From Achatina immaculata (Eukaryota > Mollusca > Gastropoda > Stylommatophora > Achatinidae), in NCBI GenBank assembly GCA_009760885.1, contig CM019701.1, positions 37,400,697 through 37,464,696 of the forward strand: a DNA stretch of 64,000 nt. Direction: 5' to 3'. A program made the position numbers and the translations under genes. The notes under the pieces are model-generated. The model was not told the DNA's origin. It did not search any database and saw nothing but the letters and a program-made list of their open reading frames with translations. This document shows positions 1 through 13,600 of the stretch, in pieces. Every line of letters starts with the position of its first letter. The first letter of the stretch is position 1.

Positions 1-1470
1 AAATAGGCCTGTCTGTCTTTCTTTATGCTTTTCCTAACCTCTTTATGGGCTAAATAGTATTCTATCTGAGCTGAGGCCTTTGTTGCTCTTATTTTACTGT
101 CATTTATTTTTGCTTTCATTTCTGTCCTTCTGTCTGTCTTCTTCAGTGTTTCCAATGTAATCCACTCCTTGTGCTGAGGTTCCTTAAATCCCACTGTCTC
201 TTCACATGATTTGCTCCACATTTCTTAGCACTATTCCACACAGTGTTCACATCTGGTGTATCTTATTTGTATAACTCCTGCAGATCCTGAAATCTGTTGC
301 TCAGTTTCAGTTTAAAGTCCTTTGCGATTTCTGGGTATTCCAACAGTACCATATTATAACTTTCCTTGCCATGTCTGTTTTGTGGTGCTTCTTCAGTTCC
401 ATCTTCAGTTTAACTATCAGTTCGTGGTGGTCAGAAGCTACATCTGCATCTCATTTCACTCTGACATCTTGCAGTGTTCTGCAAAAGCTTCCACTGATAC
501 AAATATGGTTTATCTGGTTCTCTACGATATGATCCGGTGATACCCACGTGGCTTTGTGTATAGTTTTATGTGGAAATATACTTCCTCCAATGACAAGACT
601 GTTGAGCATGCATAAATCTTTTGGCCCTTCTCCATTTTCGTTCATTATTCTTAAACAATTTTGATCCATTACTTTCTCATAACCTGTGTTGATCTTACCT
701 ACCTTTGCATTGATGTCCCCCATTAGAACTGTTACGTGTTTGTTGCCATATTGGTCTAGGATTTCCTGCAATGTGCTGTAGAATTTGTCTTTTACTACCT
801 CTTCTGCATCATTTGTTGGCACATACCTGGATGATATTCAACTTAATATCCCTCTTTGCTGAAAAGTTGGCTGTAATTATCCTTGAGTTAACTGCCTTCC
901 AGCTCATCAATGCTCTCTGGGACTCACTGGATAGCATTAGTGCCACGCCTTCTGAGTGTGTCACATCTGGGTTTTGGTGACCCGAAAAAAAGGATTGTCT
1001 CTCCTGTTGCTAGTCTAAGCTTACGTGTTCCTGTCCAGTGTGTTTTGCTAAGCCCCAGTATCTTTATATTATATCTATTCATTTCTCTCTCTATCATGGC
1101 AGCCTTTCCACTTTCATACATTGTTCTAACATTCCAACATACAATGATAAAAGGTGTCCTGGTACTTGGTGGGGATTTCAGTTTTGTAGCTTCCTTTCAG
1201 CTTTGACTGCACAATGTCATGCGCTCTGTTATCAGAGTCCCTTCCCTTTCCAAGACAAAGCTTCCTGGTTTTCCTCTCTGTGTTTCTGTAACGCTCCAGT
1301 TTTTGTACAGGGAGCAGGTTGTTGGCCTATCCCCCAACCTCCACAGTCGCCTCTTATGACATACGTGGACGGTGGCAGTGGTCCTATTCTTTTCTCCCCA
1401 GATCTGGGCCCTGGTAGCTGCATGGGTGATGTATCTAACAGATACTACAGTAAAAACAAACATAACTGAT
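1..1470 (-). mobile_element. LINE (RTE-like) endonuclease fragment, decayed
   Basis: Minus-strand pieces of an AP-type endonuclease of the kind often mis-named craniofacial development protein 2. From 1463 down: a leader with CSLYKNWSVTETQRGK; 1121-924 with AMIEREMNRYNIKILGLS; 822-451 with VTVLMGDINAKVGKINTGYE (catalytic GDxN) and ENQINHICIS; 320-1 the basic linker. Frames are broken by stops and shifts. It runs off the left edge and lies in the MORC intron after exon 10. Confidence 0.82.
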
Positions 1471-1557
1471 AGTTCTTATTTATGCTAGGGAAACATTTCC
1501 TGGAACAGCAAAAGAAATGGCAAAACTTGAAGGACATATGCAATCAAACACTCATAC

Positions 1558-1647
1558 CGTTGTACAGCCTGCGATGACTGTTCATTTGATCCTTTTTTCT
1601 CATTCCAGTAATCATTGAGCTTGTTAGCAAATGCTGCCATAACTGAA
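1558..1647 (-). CDS. MORC-like exon 10, last exon in window
   Basis: A 90-bp exon (acceptor CTGCCCACAG, donor GTATGAG). It encodes [19 protein letters not shown] and then a polar tail. In MORC3 the LNDYWNEMK motif directly precedes the CW zinc finger, so the CW exon should be beyond the left edge. The next 1.5 kb of intron is a LINE. Confidence 0.92.
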
Positions 1648-4600
1648 CTGTGGGCAGAAAGATTTGCAAACTAATGATGTGAAGAAACAAAATAATTTAT
1701 CACTGTGCATTCACATATTTACATTTAGGCTCACTTCCCAAGTAAAGACAGACATACATTCAATCTTACTGCACAAAAATCATGTGTTTTGTCTGGTCAA
1801 ATCTTCTGTTATGGGGTGCTGAAATCATGACTGGATGACAACAACAAAAAATTCCAAATTTGTCAATAATGCTTACACAGTTAGTAACATTCGGATTTTT
1901 ATTTCTCTTTCCATAATTTTCTGACAGGTAGCAACCCCAGTAATATAAAAGACAAAGCTAGTTTAAATAAAAATCAAACTATGACATAAAGTGGCATATC
2001 TAACCATATATATCCTGGAAGATCTAACAGAAGTGGCACAACAAACTCACTTGAACTTTTCATCTTTATTAAAGTCTTGCTTGTTGTGGATTGGCTGTAG
2101 GAAGTCCACATGGGCAACTCCAACCACTCCCACACCAAGATCATTTGGCTGAACAAGCAGAGCAGTGCAGAAAACAAAAAACTGTTACAGTAATAATATG
2201 CAGGAACTCTACTGTAGAGAGCACAACAACAACACAACTCCTTCAGATTATCAAAGGAAGTACACCTCTCCCCCCCCAGACAAGTGTGTTGACCATATTC
2301 AACTCCTAACACTACAATGTCTGGTCACATTCCTACGTTCTTGATGGTATTCTCTTCTTCCTGGTATTCCTGGAATAATTTATTCACCATACACAATTTT
2401 TACAAACATCAAATTGTTAAAAATAAGTTCTCAGTTCCTGAGTAAAGAGAGAACAATTATATTTGCTTAAATTATTGCTTATAATCTTCTTACATCTTAC
2501 ATCCTTCCCAGGCCATTAAATGTCACATAGGGCTCAAGTTTTCCTCTTCTGCTTATACTTATAATATATATTTTAAAATCATTTTTTAAAAAAAACTTTA
2601 CCTACTGATAGACTAAACCTTGCAACACTAACAAGGTTTATTGATATTTAATCAGTTCAATCAATCAATCAAATAATGAAGGAATCAACTATGATTAGCA
2701 AAACGATGATCCACAGATTCTACAAGTTGTTAACATATCATATACCACCCCACCCCACCACCCTCTCCCCCCATCCCACTCCAAACCTTTTAAACTTGTC
2801 CTCTAAGACATAAAAGTAACTTCATACAACCCAATATTAAAGTAATTAATACTGAATTCAGTGAATATAAGCATATTTTTAAAATATCAAATCATAAAAG
2901 TGATAAGACCAATTTGACATCTTTCTCTGAAAATTAGAACGGCAAAAATTCTGCATAATTTGCAAAAAAATCCTTGCCTGAACACCACATGGAGTTATAC
3001 AAAAAAAGAAGCAGCAAGAAAACTATGAGCACAAAAGAGGGTAGGATTCAGAAATGACTTAACAATTATCCAGTCCAGTTCAATCTGGTGTGAGCCGGGA
3101 TTAATGGGGAAAAGGTGGTTAAGAATATAATGGAATACAGAGAAACAAAGACTAAGAGAACCTGCATGTGAATGCCTGAGAGTTGTCTACAATTAGTAGC
3201 AGTAAACCACAAAACTGCAAGGACAACTCACTAAACTCTTACCTATGAAGCACATTCACATTCTACCCAGGTAAACCTAGTTCCCACTTGTAAAACTTCA
3301 CAAGCTGTTGAACGATTCATAAGCATGTTTACACATCATAACTGTTTGCAGACATACCATATGGCAAATGAAGACTACCTTCTACAGAAAATTCAATTCT
3401 TAATTTTTTTAAATTCATGAACGTTTTGTTCACCTGCTTCTGATATCCCACTTTCTCATAAGCCTTGATAAGCCTGTTTCTGTGATACAGCATCATACCA
3501 TAGTCATGGTCATCTGACTGCCTCTTGTCACATCTGAAGCCAAAGATTATTTTCACTGGACGTGTCTGATACAAGCATAAAGAAAACTTACTCACTGAAT
3601 AATTCCCAATATGAGCAAATATATACAACATCTTAACACTCAATAGTCTCATATTTACTTCACCGAAAACTTATCAGGCACAGAAATCTATTTCAGACAT
3701 GTCAAAGTATACGATCGTGCATCATTAATATAAACTTTTATTTCAAAACTAACCTGGGATTAAAAAGTCTCAGCTTTTATATTTACTCACAGTGGACGCC
3801 TACCAAATTATAAAACAGAAGGACAGCAGCCACAAGGCAAGGCAAAGCAAAGCAGATATACAAGGACATCTGTAAGGCTTCCATGAGATATTTTCATTAG
3901 CCATAAGGAACAGAAAGAACTGATGAAAAACTGCACCATATGATGAGTGACCGTATGATGAGTGAATCTGTATCACAGGTGACTCTCTCTTCTGTCCCTT
4001 CAGCATCAAGACACATGGGGGTGCTGGTAACAAGAGATTTTCACTTGTGTTGGTCCTCTGCTTTCTTCTTGGCTGTCTCTCATGTCAGTCCTTTGTTTAC
4101 AAGCAGTTTCTCTGTTGTATGTCTGTATATCTGCTGTATGACTGGATGTCAAGGAAACTGGCTCATTAACACCATAAAAATTAGAAAGCTGGAATGCTTT
4201 GGCCACATCAAGGGACATAATGGCTTGGAGAGGTTGATGGCAGAATGCATAGTGGCTGGCAAAAGAGAAAAGGGATGACCTCGCCGCAGGCAGACTCAGG
4301 ACATCACGGAAGGTCTGAGTGCGTCACTATGAGACACTGGTCAAATTGCGCAAAACTGTATTGCATTCAGGGAGGCTGTGAGAGGGATAATGTTCTGGAA
4401 AGGACACGTCACACGAATTAATGTCTCCATGTCTCTTTGGATCATCCCATGCTTCTTTCGCCCTGTGGAATGCACGTCAAAGGATTCGTCTGACATTCTC
4501 AAAATGTGGCCAATCCACTGCCACTTTCTCCTTTCAATCACTGTCGACAGTGGTGTCATGTCTGCCTCTCTTAATAAGAGGTCATTATTGATGGTATTTG

Positions 4601-7600
4601 GCCAGAACACTCCTTTTATCTTGTGTAGCTGCTTGGTTGAAAAGAGTATGTGCAGTTGTGTGTGTCAATTTCAAGCATTCATTCTCATGTAGCATGCACT
4701 TAAATCATTGCTTCTGAATATTCTGCATTTGGTTTTCTGGCTTATCTTTTCTGATCTCCAATTATGGTTGAGAGCAGACCAAGCTTGCTTGACTTTCTTA
4801 CTTTATCTTCTTCACTACTGTCTCTGTCTGCTCTTACTGTACTACCAACAATATTGCCTGACTTTCTTACTTCATCTTCTTCACTACTGTCTCTGTCTGC
4901 TCTTACTGTACTACTGTACTACCAACAATATTGCCTGACTTTCTTACTTCATCTTCTTCACTACTGCCTGACTTTCTTACTTCATCTTCTTCACTACTGC
5001 CTGACTTTCTTACTTCATCTTCTTCACTACTGCCTGACTTTCTTACTTCATCTTCTTCACTACTGCCTGACTTTCTTACTTCATCTTCTTCACTACTGCC
5101 TGACTTTCTTATTTCATCTTCTTCACTACTGTCTCTGTCTGCTGTTACTGTACTACTAACAAGCTTGCCTGTTACTTCATCTTCTTCACTACCGTCTCTG
5201 TCTGCTGTTACTGTACTACTAACAAGCTCGCCTGACTTTCTTACTTCATCTTCTTCACTACTGCCTGACTTTCTTACTTCATCCTCTTCACTACTGTCTC
5301 TGTCTGCTGTTACTGTACTACTAACAAGCTTGCCTGACTTTCTTACTTCATCCTCTTCACTGCTGTCTCTGTCTGCTGTTACTGTACTACTAACAAGCTC
5401 GCCTGACTTTTTTACTTCATCTTCTTCACTACTGCCTGACTTTCTTACTTCATCCTCTTCACTACTGTCTCTGTCTGCTGTTACTGTACTACTAACAAGC
5501 TCGCCTGACTTTTTTACTTCATCTTCTTCACTACTGCCTGACTTTCTTACTTCATCCTCTTCACTACTGTCTCTGTCTGCTGTTACTGTACTACTAACAA
5601 GCTCGCCTGACTTTCTTACTTCATCTTCTTCACTACTGTCTCTGTCTGCTGTTACTGTACTACTAACAAGCTCGCCTGACTTTCTTACTTCATCTTCTTC
5701 ACTACTGTCTCTGTCTGCTGTTACTGTACTACTAACAAGCTCGCCTGACTTTCTTACTTCATCTTCTTCACTACTGTCTCTGTCTGCTCTTACTGTACTA
5801 CCAACAAGCTCACCTGACTTTCTTACTTCATCTTCTTCACTACTGCCTGACTTTCTTACTTCATCTTCTTCACTACTGTCTCTGTCTGCTGTTACTGTAC
5901 TACTAACAAGCTTGCCTGACTTTCTTATTTCATCCTCTTCACTACTGTCTCTGTCTGCTGTTACTGTACTACTAACAAGCTTGCCTGACTTTCTTACTTC
6001 ATCCTCTTCACTACTGTCTCTGTCTGCTGTTACTGTACTACTAACAAGCTTGCCTGACTTTCTTACTTCATCTTCTTCACTACTGTCTCTGTCTGCTGTT
6101 ACTGTACTACTAACAAGCTTGCCTGACTTTCTTACTTCATCCTCTTCACTACTGTCTCTGTCTGCTGTTACTGTACTACTAACAAGCTTGCCTGACTTTC
6201 TTACTTCATCTTCTTCACTACCGTCTCTGTCTGCTGTTACTGTACTACTAACAAGCTCGCCTGACTTTCTTACTTCATCTTCTTCACTACTGCCTGACTT
6301 TCTTACTTCATCCTCTTCACTACTGTCTCTGTCTGCTGTTACCGTACTACCAACAGGCTTGCTTGACTTTCTTACTTCATCTTCTTCACTACTGTCTCTG
6401 TTACTGTACTACCAACAGGCTTGCCTGACTTTCTTACTTCATCTTCTTCACTACTGTCTTTGTCTGCTGTTACTGTACTACCAAGGTATGTGAATTCCTT
6501 GACTTCTCCAACAGACATATGGTTCACTGTGATTGATCTAAGGATTTAAGTAATTTGTTTCAAAAGTTTGACCTTCTTTGTGTTCACTCATAGTCCCCTG
6601 GCAGTTGCTTTTATTATCACCCCATCTATCTTTTCTTGCATGTCCTTGTGGCTGTTTGAGAATAATGTTATGCCATCTGTGAGCTCCAGGTCTTCTAGTA
6701 ATGATGTTAATGATCAATGGATGCCTCTGTGTTGGCCTACTATTCCTGTTTCATCCCAATCTGGACATCAAAGTTCTGAGAGATGATTTCCACAGATTAC
6801 TTTGCAGTGAATTCCTTCATATATACCTTTAAAAACACTGACAATTTTTTTGTGGGAATCTATGCCACCTGAGGATTCTCCACAGTGTATCTCTACCCAT
6901 ACTGTCAAATGGCTTTTCAGAAAGGTGACTGCATAGGTGCAGGAAAACAAATAAGGCCAAACGTTACATATAATTTCAGAATAAAAATCTGATGCAGAAT
7001 GATAGTCTTACTGGATATTATGTGTTGACATATTAAGTGAAATTTAACTCTTTCCGTGCCGGAGGAAGAAACACAAACGTGTTGTGGAGTGCCAGAGTAA
7101 AAACGTGGGTCTTGATATGTTAGGGGGTATAGTTATAAAATGGAATGGAAAACAGTACTTCCATGTACTTCCGTATACTTATTATGTTTCAAAGTATAAC
7201 TAAATGAATGAAAATTTCATAAATGCAGAGTTTTTTAGGAAAAAAGAAGTAATGTGATGTTTTTAAACACTGATTGTGCCAAGCTCACCATCGGCTAGGT
7301 CTAGATATGCACTACTTACCATCTGAGATGTGTAGATCTACTTGTCGATCTCATATTCTGATTCTATGTTGCATTCTTGCTAAATTAATGTCTGAAATAA
7401 CCTTCTAACTACTTCTCCCGTCGTCTAATATATCTAGATCTACTTGGGATACATTCAAGAACAGTGGGGTGGTCACAGGCCATGTCCATACATCTACATC
7501 ATCAAAAATTGAAAAATTTCGGTCTTTCTCTTCCTTTTTCTTGGATGGAATCGCTCGTAACTAGGCACTCTTTCGCCATTTTGAAAAGTGTCACCGGAAT

Positions 7601-10600
7601 CGCGGACGAAATATGTACAATCTAAATGTTACACCGGTTGTTTTATTGAATCGGGAAACTGGAAAAGTCATAAAAGTGACCAAAGGCACCAAAAGTGTTA
7701 ATATCCCAAAATGATAAAGGACAATATTATTAACATTAAAAAATAAATTGTTCACCCAAGTCCTAATATTGTTATCAGTGGTCATAATTAGATTTAGAGT
7801 ATAAAGGAGCAATAACATTGCATTTGCCATTAAAGATATTACAATAACTTGTTTAAAAATTTACCTTGCTCAATTATTTTGAGTTTGGAATTTTTTCCTT
7901 ATGATATAAAATAACATGACCAAATTATGCAAACAGAAACAGTAGTGTTAAGTCCAAAGGCTAGGAAACATTAAGTCTTACAGTACTTACTCCAAAGGCT
8001 AATAAATATTTTTCCTTACAGTACTTCATTCAAAAGTTTAAAATACTGAGTCTTATAGTTCACAGCCTAAATGTTAACAAACAGTATAACTTAGAGTACA
8101 CAATACAATGAATACTATACAATTCCTAGGCAATGTGAGAAAGTGTTTCAGGAAAAAAAAAATGATACAAGCACATTCACACACAACCATGTACATATAA
8201 ACCTTCTATTCAGTTCAATTCAAGTGCCATGCTGCATGGTGTAGGCGATCATTTCTCTCCACAATTCCCTGTCTTTAGACATGATTATGAGATCCGCTGG
8301 TGACTTTCTTCCTAGCCACACTGACAGCCCATACAGTAACTTCTCTCTCTGTCTTCCTCTGTCTCTTCTTCCTTCAATTTTTCCAGTTGCCACAATGTGT
8401 TCCAATTTTCCTCTTCTTAGGAAATGTCCTATAAATCCTGCTTGCCTGCCTCTGATCTTTGCTATAATTTGCTTTTTAACTCCAGCCTCTCTTAAGACAT
8501 CTTCATTGGTTTTCTTGGCTCTCCATGGTACCTTCAACATCCTTCATATAAACCACATCTCCATGGCACCCATTTCTCGCTGTACTCTCTTATTCATAGA
8601 CCATGCTTCACATCCATAAAAGAAAATTGGCTTGATGTAACATTTAAGTACTCAGAATCTTGTTTCCACTGACACGGATCTGTTGCACAAGGTGTATCTC
8701 ATTTTTTGGAATGCTGACTTGGCCTGAGCACGTCTGCTTTTTATTTCGTTGTGACATTTCTCATCAGTTGTTATAATCATTCTTAAGTAATTGAATCTAT
8801 CAACTTGTTTCAGATTTGTGCCATTGATGGTAATGCTACATTTTAAACCTTCTATAAGAAACCTTCTAGAAGAAACTTCTATAAAAATGTTTAAAAAATA
8901 TGCAGAAAGTTGCATCAGACAATATAGTCTGGAAAGATTATTGATAAAAAGATGAAGGCATATATCCTGCATGGGGTTATCACAACTTACCAACCATGTA
9001 GGCTTATATGTGTCTATTTCTGTGTTTGACAACGACTTGGATATCAATTTGTTCTTGACTCGCACTCCTCTTATTGTTATTTTCATCCGAGGCCGTAGAA
9101 ACAGAATGCTGCAATACTCCTGTCAATATTAAAACAACAGTTTATAGCTTTCACTCAATTAGTTTCATATCATTTATTAACAATTATGACTTTAATTTTT
9201 TTTTCCCCCCTAAAATCATAATATTGCTCCCAATATTGAAACAGCTATTAATTTTACCTTCCATTCCCTGACAACAGACATTACTGGAAGTTGGAGATTC
9301 TGACTTTTCATTAATATTCATTTAAACTAGCCACTAAGAAATCCATGATTTCCATGATTTTATATATAGTTTCTAAAGTAGCTATCGACTTCCACATCAT
9401 AAACATATGTGGAATCCCCTTTTTGCGTGAGTGTACACAAAAAAGTGACGATGTCAGAAATGTGACACCCCCACCCAATCCAGAAGTTTGACTGGTTATC
9501 TTTTTAGCATCTACCATCAACTTCTGTCAATCTCATAAGACACCAAAATGCAATGTTTCAGAGAAAGTGTCCCAGTGACAGACAAAAATGATCTGCCAGA
9601 ATTGCAACAAAGAAGTAAGCAAACAGAATATGAAGCATGAAGATGGTCCATCATATGCAGGATGACACTTCTGAAGCATGAACAATGTCTTTCCAAGAAA
9701 AATTTTATGGTATGTGATATTTTTTGTCATAGTTTTGTTGTTTTTCTCAATTTTCTTGAAACCATTATTTCTTAGATTGAGAAACCGCATATCTTTCTAA
9801 TTTTCTGTTCAAATAGGAAGAAATAAGTTATCTTTATGTTTATTGTGTACTGCCAGAAGAAATGTTTGATATAAGCAGAAGTTCATTTAAAAGTCTGTCA
9901 TTTCATTTGATATATCCTCTACTGTTTACATCTGCTAATGGTATGTGACACAAAAAAATGAATATAAATTAAACCATTAATTTTCAAGCAAAAACATGTC
10001 TGTCAGTGCACAGAAAAGATGATTATATATATTTCCTCTCAATCTGTCACTGCACAGAAAAGATGATTATATTTATTTCCTCTCAATCTGTCACTGCACA
10101 GAAAAGATGTTTTCTCAATCTCAGCTTAATTCCATGTCAATTGTTCTTGAGATGAGGCTCCTTATTTGAATGAAAATGTCACATTTTTGTCACATTAAGG
10201 CCCCATATGTGGTGGCATGAGCACTTGAAATCCATATTTATAGCTCAAAGACATGGACAAGAGTGAGAATTTTTTTTCTCTGGTACACATCCAGTTCTGT
10301 TTTTAATAAGTAATCAAGAGTAACTTCAGTAATTCTGATGTTTGTGTGTTCACTAGTCTACAGTGTTTGATGAATAAAATGATTTACAAAAGGATAATAA
10401 ATATTGCACATGACTCATATCTTTCTCACTGGATGAATAAAATAAAAGAAAACCAAATCCATACAACACTCCTGCTCTGAACAGTTAAAATATTATTTTC
10501 TCTTTCATTCTTTTACTTTCACAGGACTGTGAAAGGGAACTCTACATGTTAAACTTTATTGATGCATATCTAAACTACATAATGTAATTACACACACACA

Positions 10601-13600
10601 CAAAATTATTTTCAAAATATGTGCTGAACTCTAGACGTTAAATATACTGTCCACAGAATCCACTGGATATTTACTCTTAGTGAACGCTTGTACTCAGAGC
10701 CATTGTTCTGGATGGGACGGTGATACACAGAGGTCAGGTCAACTTCGTGAGCTTCTGGACAGCGAATGTCTGTGGGATCACTGGAAAAGTCCAGCTCGTA
10801 GTTGCCATCCTGCAGCCTGAATTGACATTAGCAATATGTGAACTATCAGTAATTTCAGTATTTTTTCAACAACAGCTAGGCTATTCTAGTAACATTAGCA
10901 ACATGTGAACTATCAGTAATTTAGACGTTTTCAATCAACACCTAACCTATTCTAGTAACATTAGCAACATGTGAGTTATCAGTAATTTTGGTGTTTTTCA
11001 ACAACAGCTAACCTATTCTAGTAACATTAGCAACATGTGAACTATCAGTAATTTGGATGTTTTCAGTCAACACCTAACCTATTCTAGTAACATTAGCAAC
11101 ATCTGAGTTATCAGTAATTTTGGTGTTTTTCAACAACATCTAACCTATTCTAGTAACATTAGCAACATGTGAACTATCAGTAATTTGGATGTTTTCAGTC
11201 AACACCTAACCTATTCTAGTAACATTAGCAACATCTGAGTTATCAGTAATTTGGATGTTTTCAGTCAACACCTAACCTATTCTAGTAACATTAGCAACAT
11301 GTGAGTTATCAGTAATTTTGGTGTTTTTCAACAACAGCTAACCTATTCTAGTAACATTAGCAACATGTGAACTATCAGTAATTTGGATGTTTTCAGTCAA
11401 CACCTAACCTATTCTAGTAACATTAGCAACATCTGAGTTATCAGTAATTTTGGTGTTTTTCAACAACAGCTAACCTATTCTAGTAACATTAGCAACATGT
11501 GAACTATCAGTAATTTGGATGTTTTCAGTCAACACCTAACCTATTCTAGTAACATTAGCAACATGTGAACTATCAGTAATTTGGATGTTTTCAGTCAACA
11601 CCTAACCTATTCTAGTAACATTAGCAACATGTGAACTATCAGTAATTTGGATGTTTTCAGTCAACACCTAACCTATTCTAGTAACATTGGCAATGTGCAA
11701 GTTATAAACAATCTGGATGTTTTCTGTAAATAACTAGCCTACTCTGGTGACATTAGCAACATGTAAGTTATCAGTGATCTGGGAATTTTCAGTCAATAGC
11801 ATGGATTATGGTATCAGCAATGTATTACTATAATGTTTTGATGCTTCACATAAATATAAATAAATGATGTAAATAATGAATAAATGATGATGTAAGCTTC
11901 AAGCTACAAGAAGATCATCCGCAACATTGTAACCGTTGGCTCTGTTGCTGATCCTAGAGAGCAGCCTCATTACACTCGGAGCATGCCCAAACATGTTTGG
12001 CCTTTGACACCAAGGTGTCCTTCAGTGTTTTTAGAGAAATGATTCCAATGTTGTGTCACAAAACACTCACGCAGAAATAATTAAGTGATTAATTTCATAA
12101 AAATGGACAAAAGCTGAACGTGTGGCAAAAATAAATCATTTATGTCTTGTTAATTTAGAAAAAAAAAAAACAAAAAAGAAAATGAATGACCAAAAAATAC
12201 CTTTTCAAATTATAAATGATAATCTTGGTCCCTGTCTGAGAACCTTCCAGAGATCTGAGTTCATCTTTTAGTTCTTTCTCTGTTTTAAATATAGAGAACT
12301 GGAGTATAGCATTGAGGTTGTTTCGTGACTCCTGGCTCTTGATGCGCTCTAGTAAACTCTGGTTAAGGTCCAACCTAAAGTATGGATTTCTGGATAAAAT
12401 ATTCACTTAAAGTGCACAAACTTGGCTCCAGGAAATGAGTTTGGGAAAATTGTGGAAAATATATGAAGACTTCCTGCTGATGTTTGGGCATCTTTCATGG
12501 TCTCTTCATCGCATGCCTGATTATTCAGTTCAGCCAATTTGTCACTAGTTACAAGATGTAAGTATTAAATATTTAACTTTTTTTTTTACCTTTTTTTACA
12601 TACTTATTGCTGTACTCATGTTTTTGATACATACCTTACACATTTTACATATAGTATGCAATTATGAATTTAAAGACATAAGAAAGAAAACAACTGAGGG
12701 TAATGAATATGAATCTCTCTCTTTAATGATGTAAATTTAAATTTATATAATGTATATCAAATTTATTGTCTTTAATTAATCAATGAAATAAATGTTAGGT
12801 GACGTAAGTGCACCAAAGACCCCTTGTGCTTGCTTTCTCAGACTTTTCTATTTTTCCTTATAATTGCTATCTGTGCAATTTCTTTTCATGTTTTCTCAGC
12901 TCTAATTTATGCATTACTCTACTTGTTTGTTTATTTGTTTGTTTTTTTTTGCCAGATCTATTCTCTAAATATCCTCCTTACTAGAGCTGTACTTTAAATA
13001 AAACTTGCTTATCCATATTTTTCTTATCTTTTTTTTTCCTCAGGTCTTGCAACTGAAAATATATATGAAATGGAGGCCAAAGTCACATCAAAACATATAC
13101 AGAAAGATATTTATATTAAATACGTGGGAGAATATCAATCACAAGAAATGCAAAAGGATGGATTTTGTTTAATACAAACATGACTAATTTTTAAACTGCT
13201 ATAACTATGAGAGATGCTTCTCTGGATGATAGTGATTAGCAGCCATGATTAATGTTTAAAATAGTTATCTCTAAAGATGAAAGGTGTGCAAACAGGGTAG
13301 AAGTAATTCTTAGACAATGCTAATTTTCATAATTCAGATGAGACTCATATTACTAATAGAAGTTGTGCTTTGCCAACTATGTCCAAAAAAAAAACAAAAC
13401 ACTCTACACACACACACAGATGCACACATATACACATATATTAAATGGCACCAAACAGTACAGTTATCTGATCAAAGACAGTCATGACCTCAATAACAAA
13501 TAACTAAGTGGTAATGCTTTGTTGGGTAAATGTCCTCACGCAAGCATGCACTAACTTTGAGGCAAGCCTTCTAAAGCCAGCTCACAAACCATAGTATAAT

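Larger units (their letters stand above)
3990..6955 (-). mobile_element. LINE family B, RT region and tail, with internal array
   Basis: Minus-strand LINE in MORC intron 7. From 6950 down: RT residues [20 protein letters not shown], then near 6540-6490 [20 protein letters not shown], a 1.7-kb minisatellite (separate entry), then [20 protein letters not shown] at about 4790-4700, then [20 protein letters not shown] at 4540-4480, and a 3' region matching 56850-57000. The order is that of an RT C-terminal half. A plus-strand LINE tail is inserted at about 4125-4420. A second copy of the family lies at 56.85-58.5 kb. Confidence 0.85.

Noticed and set aside
4931..6493. 520-codon plus-strand ORF of [18 protein letters not shown] repeats
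   Set aside because: It is the antisense of a minisatellite made from a LINE RT motif. The unit length keeps the frame open and there is no start context, domain or splice support.
7591..7830. 79-codon minus-strand ORF with hydrophobic stretch
   Set aside because: AT-rich intron sequence overlapping a putative mobile-element end; no family match and no splice support.
10720..10908. 62-codon plus-strand ORF
   Set aside because: Antisense shadow of MORC exon 6 plus the start of the 66-bp satellite.
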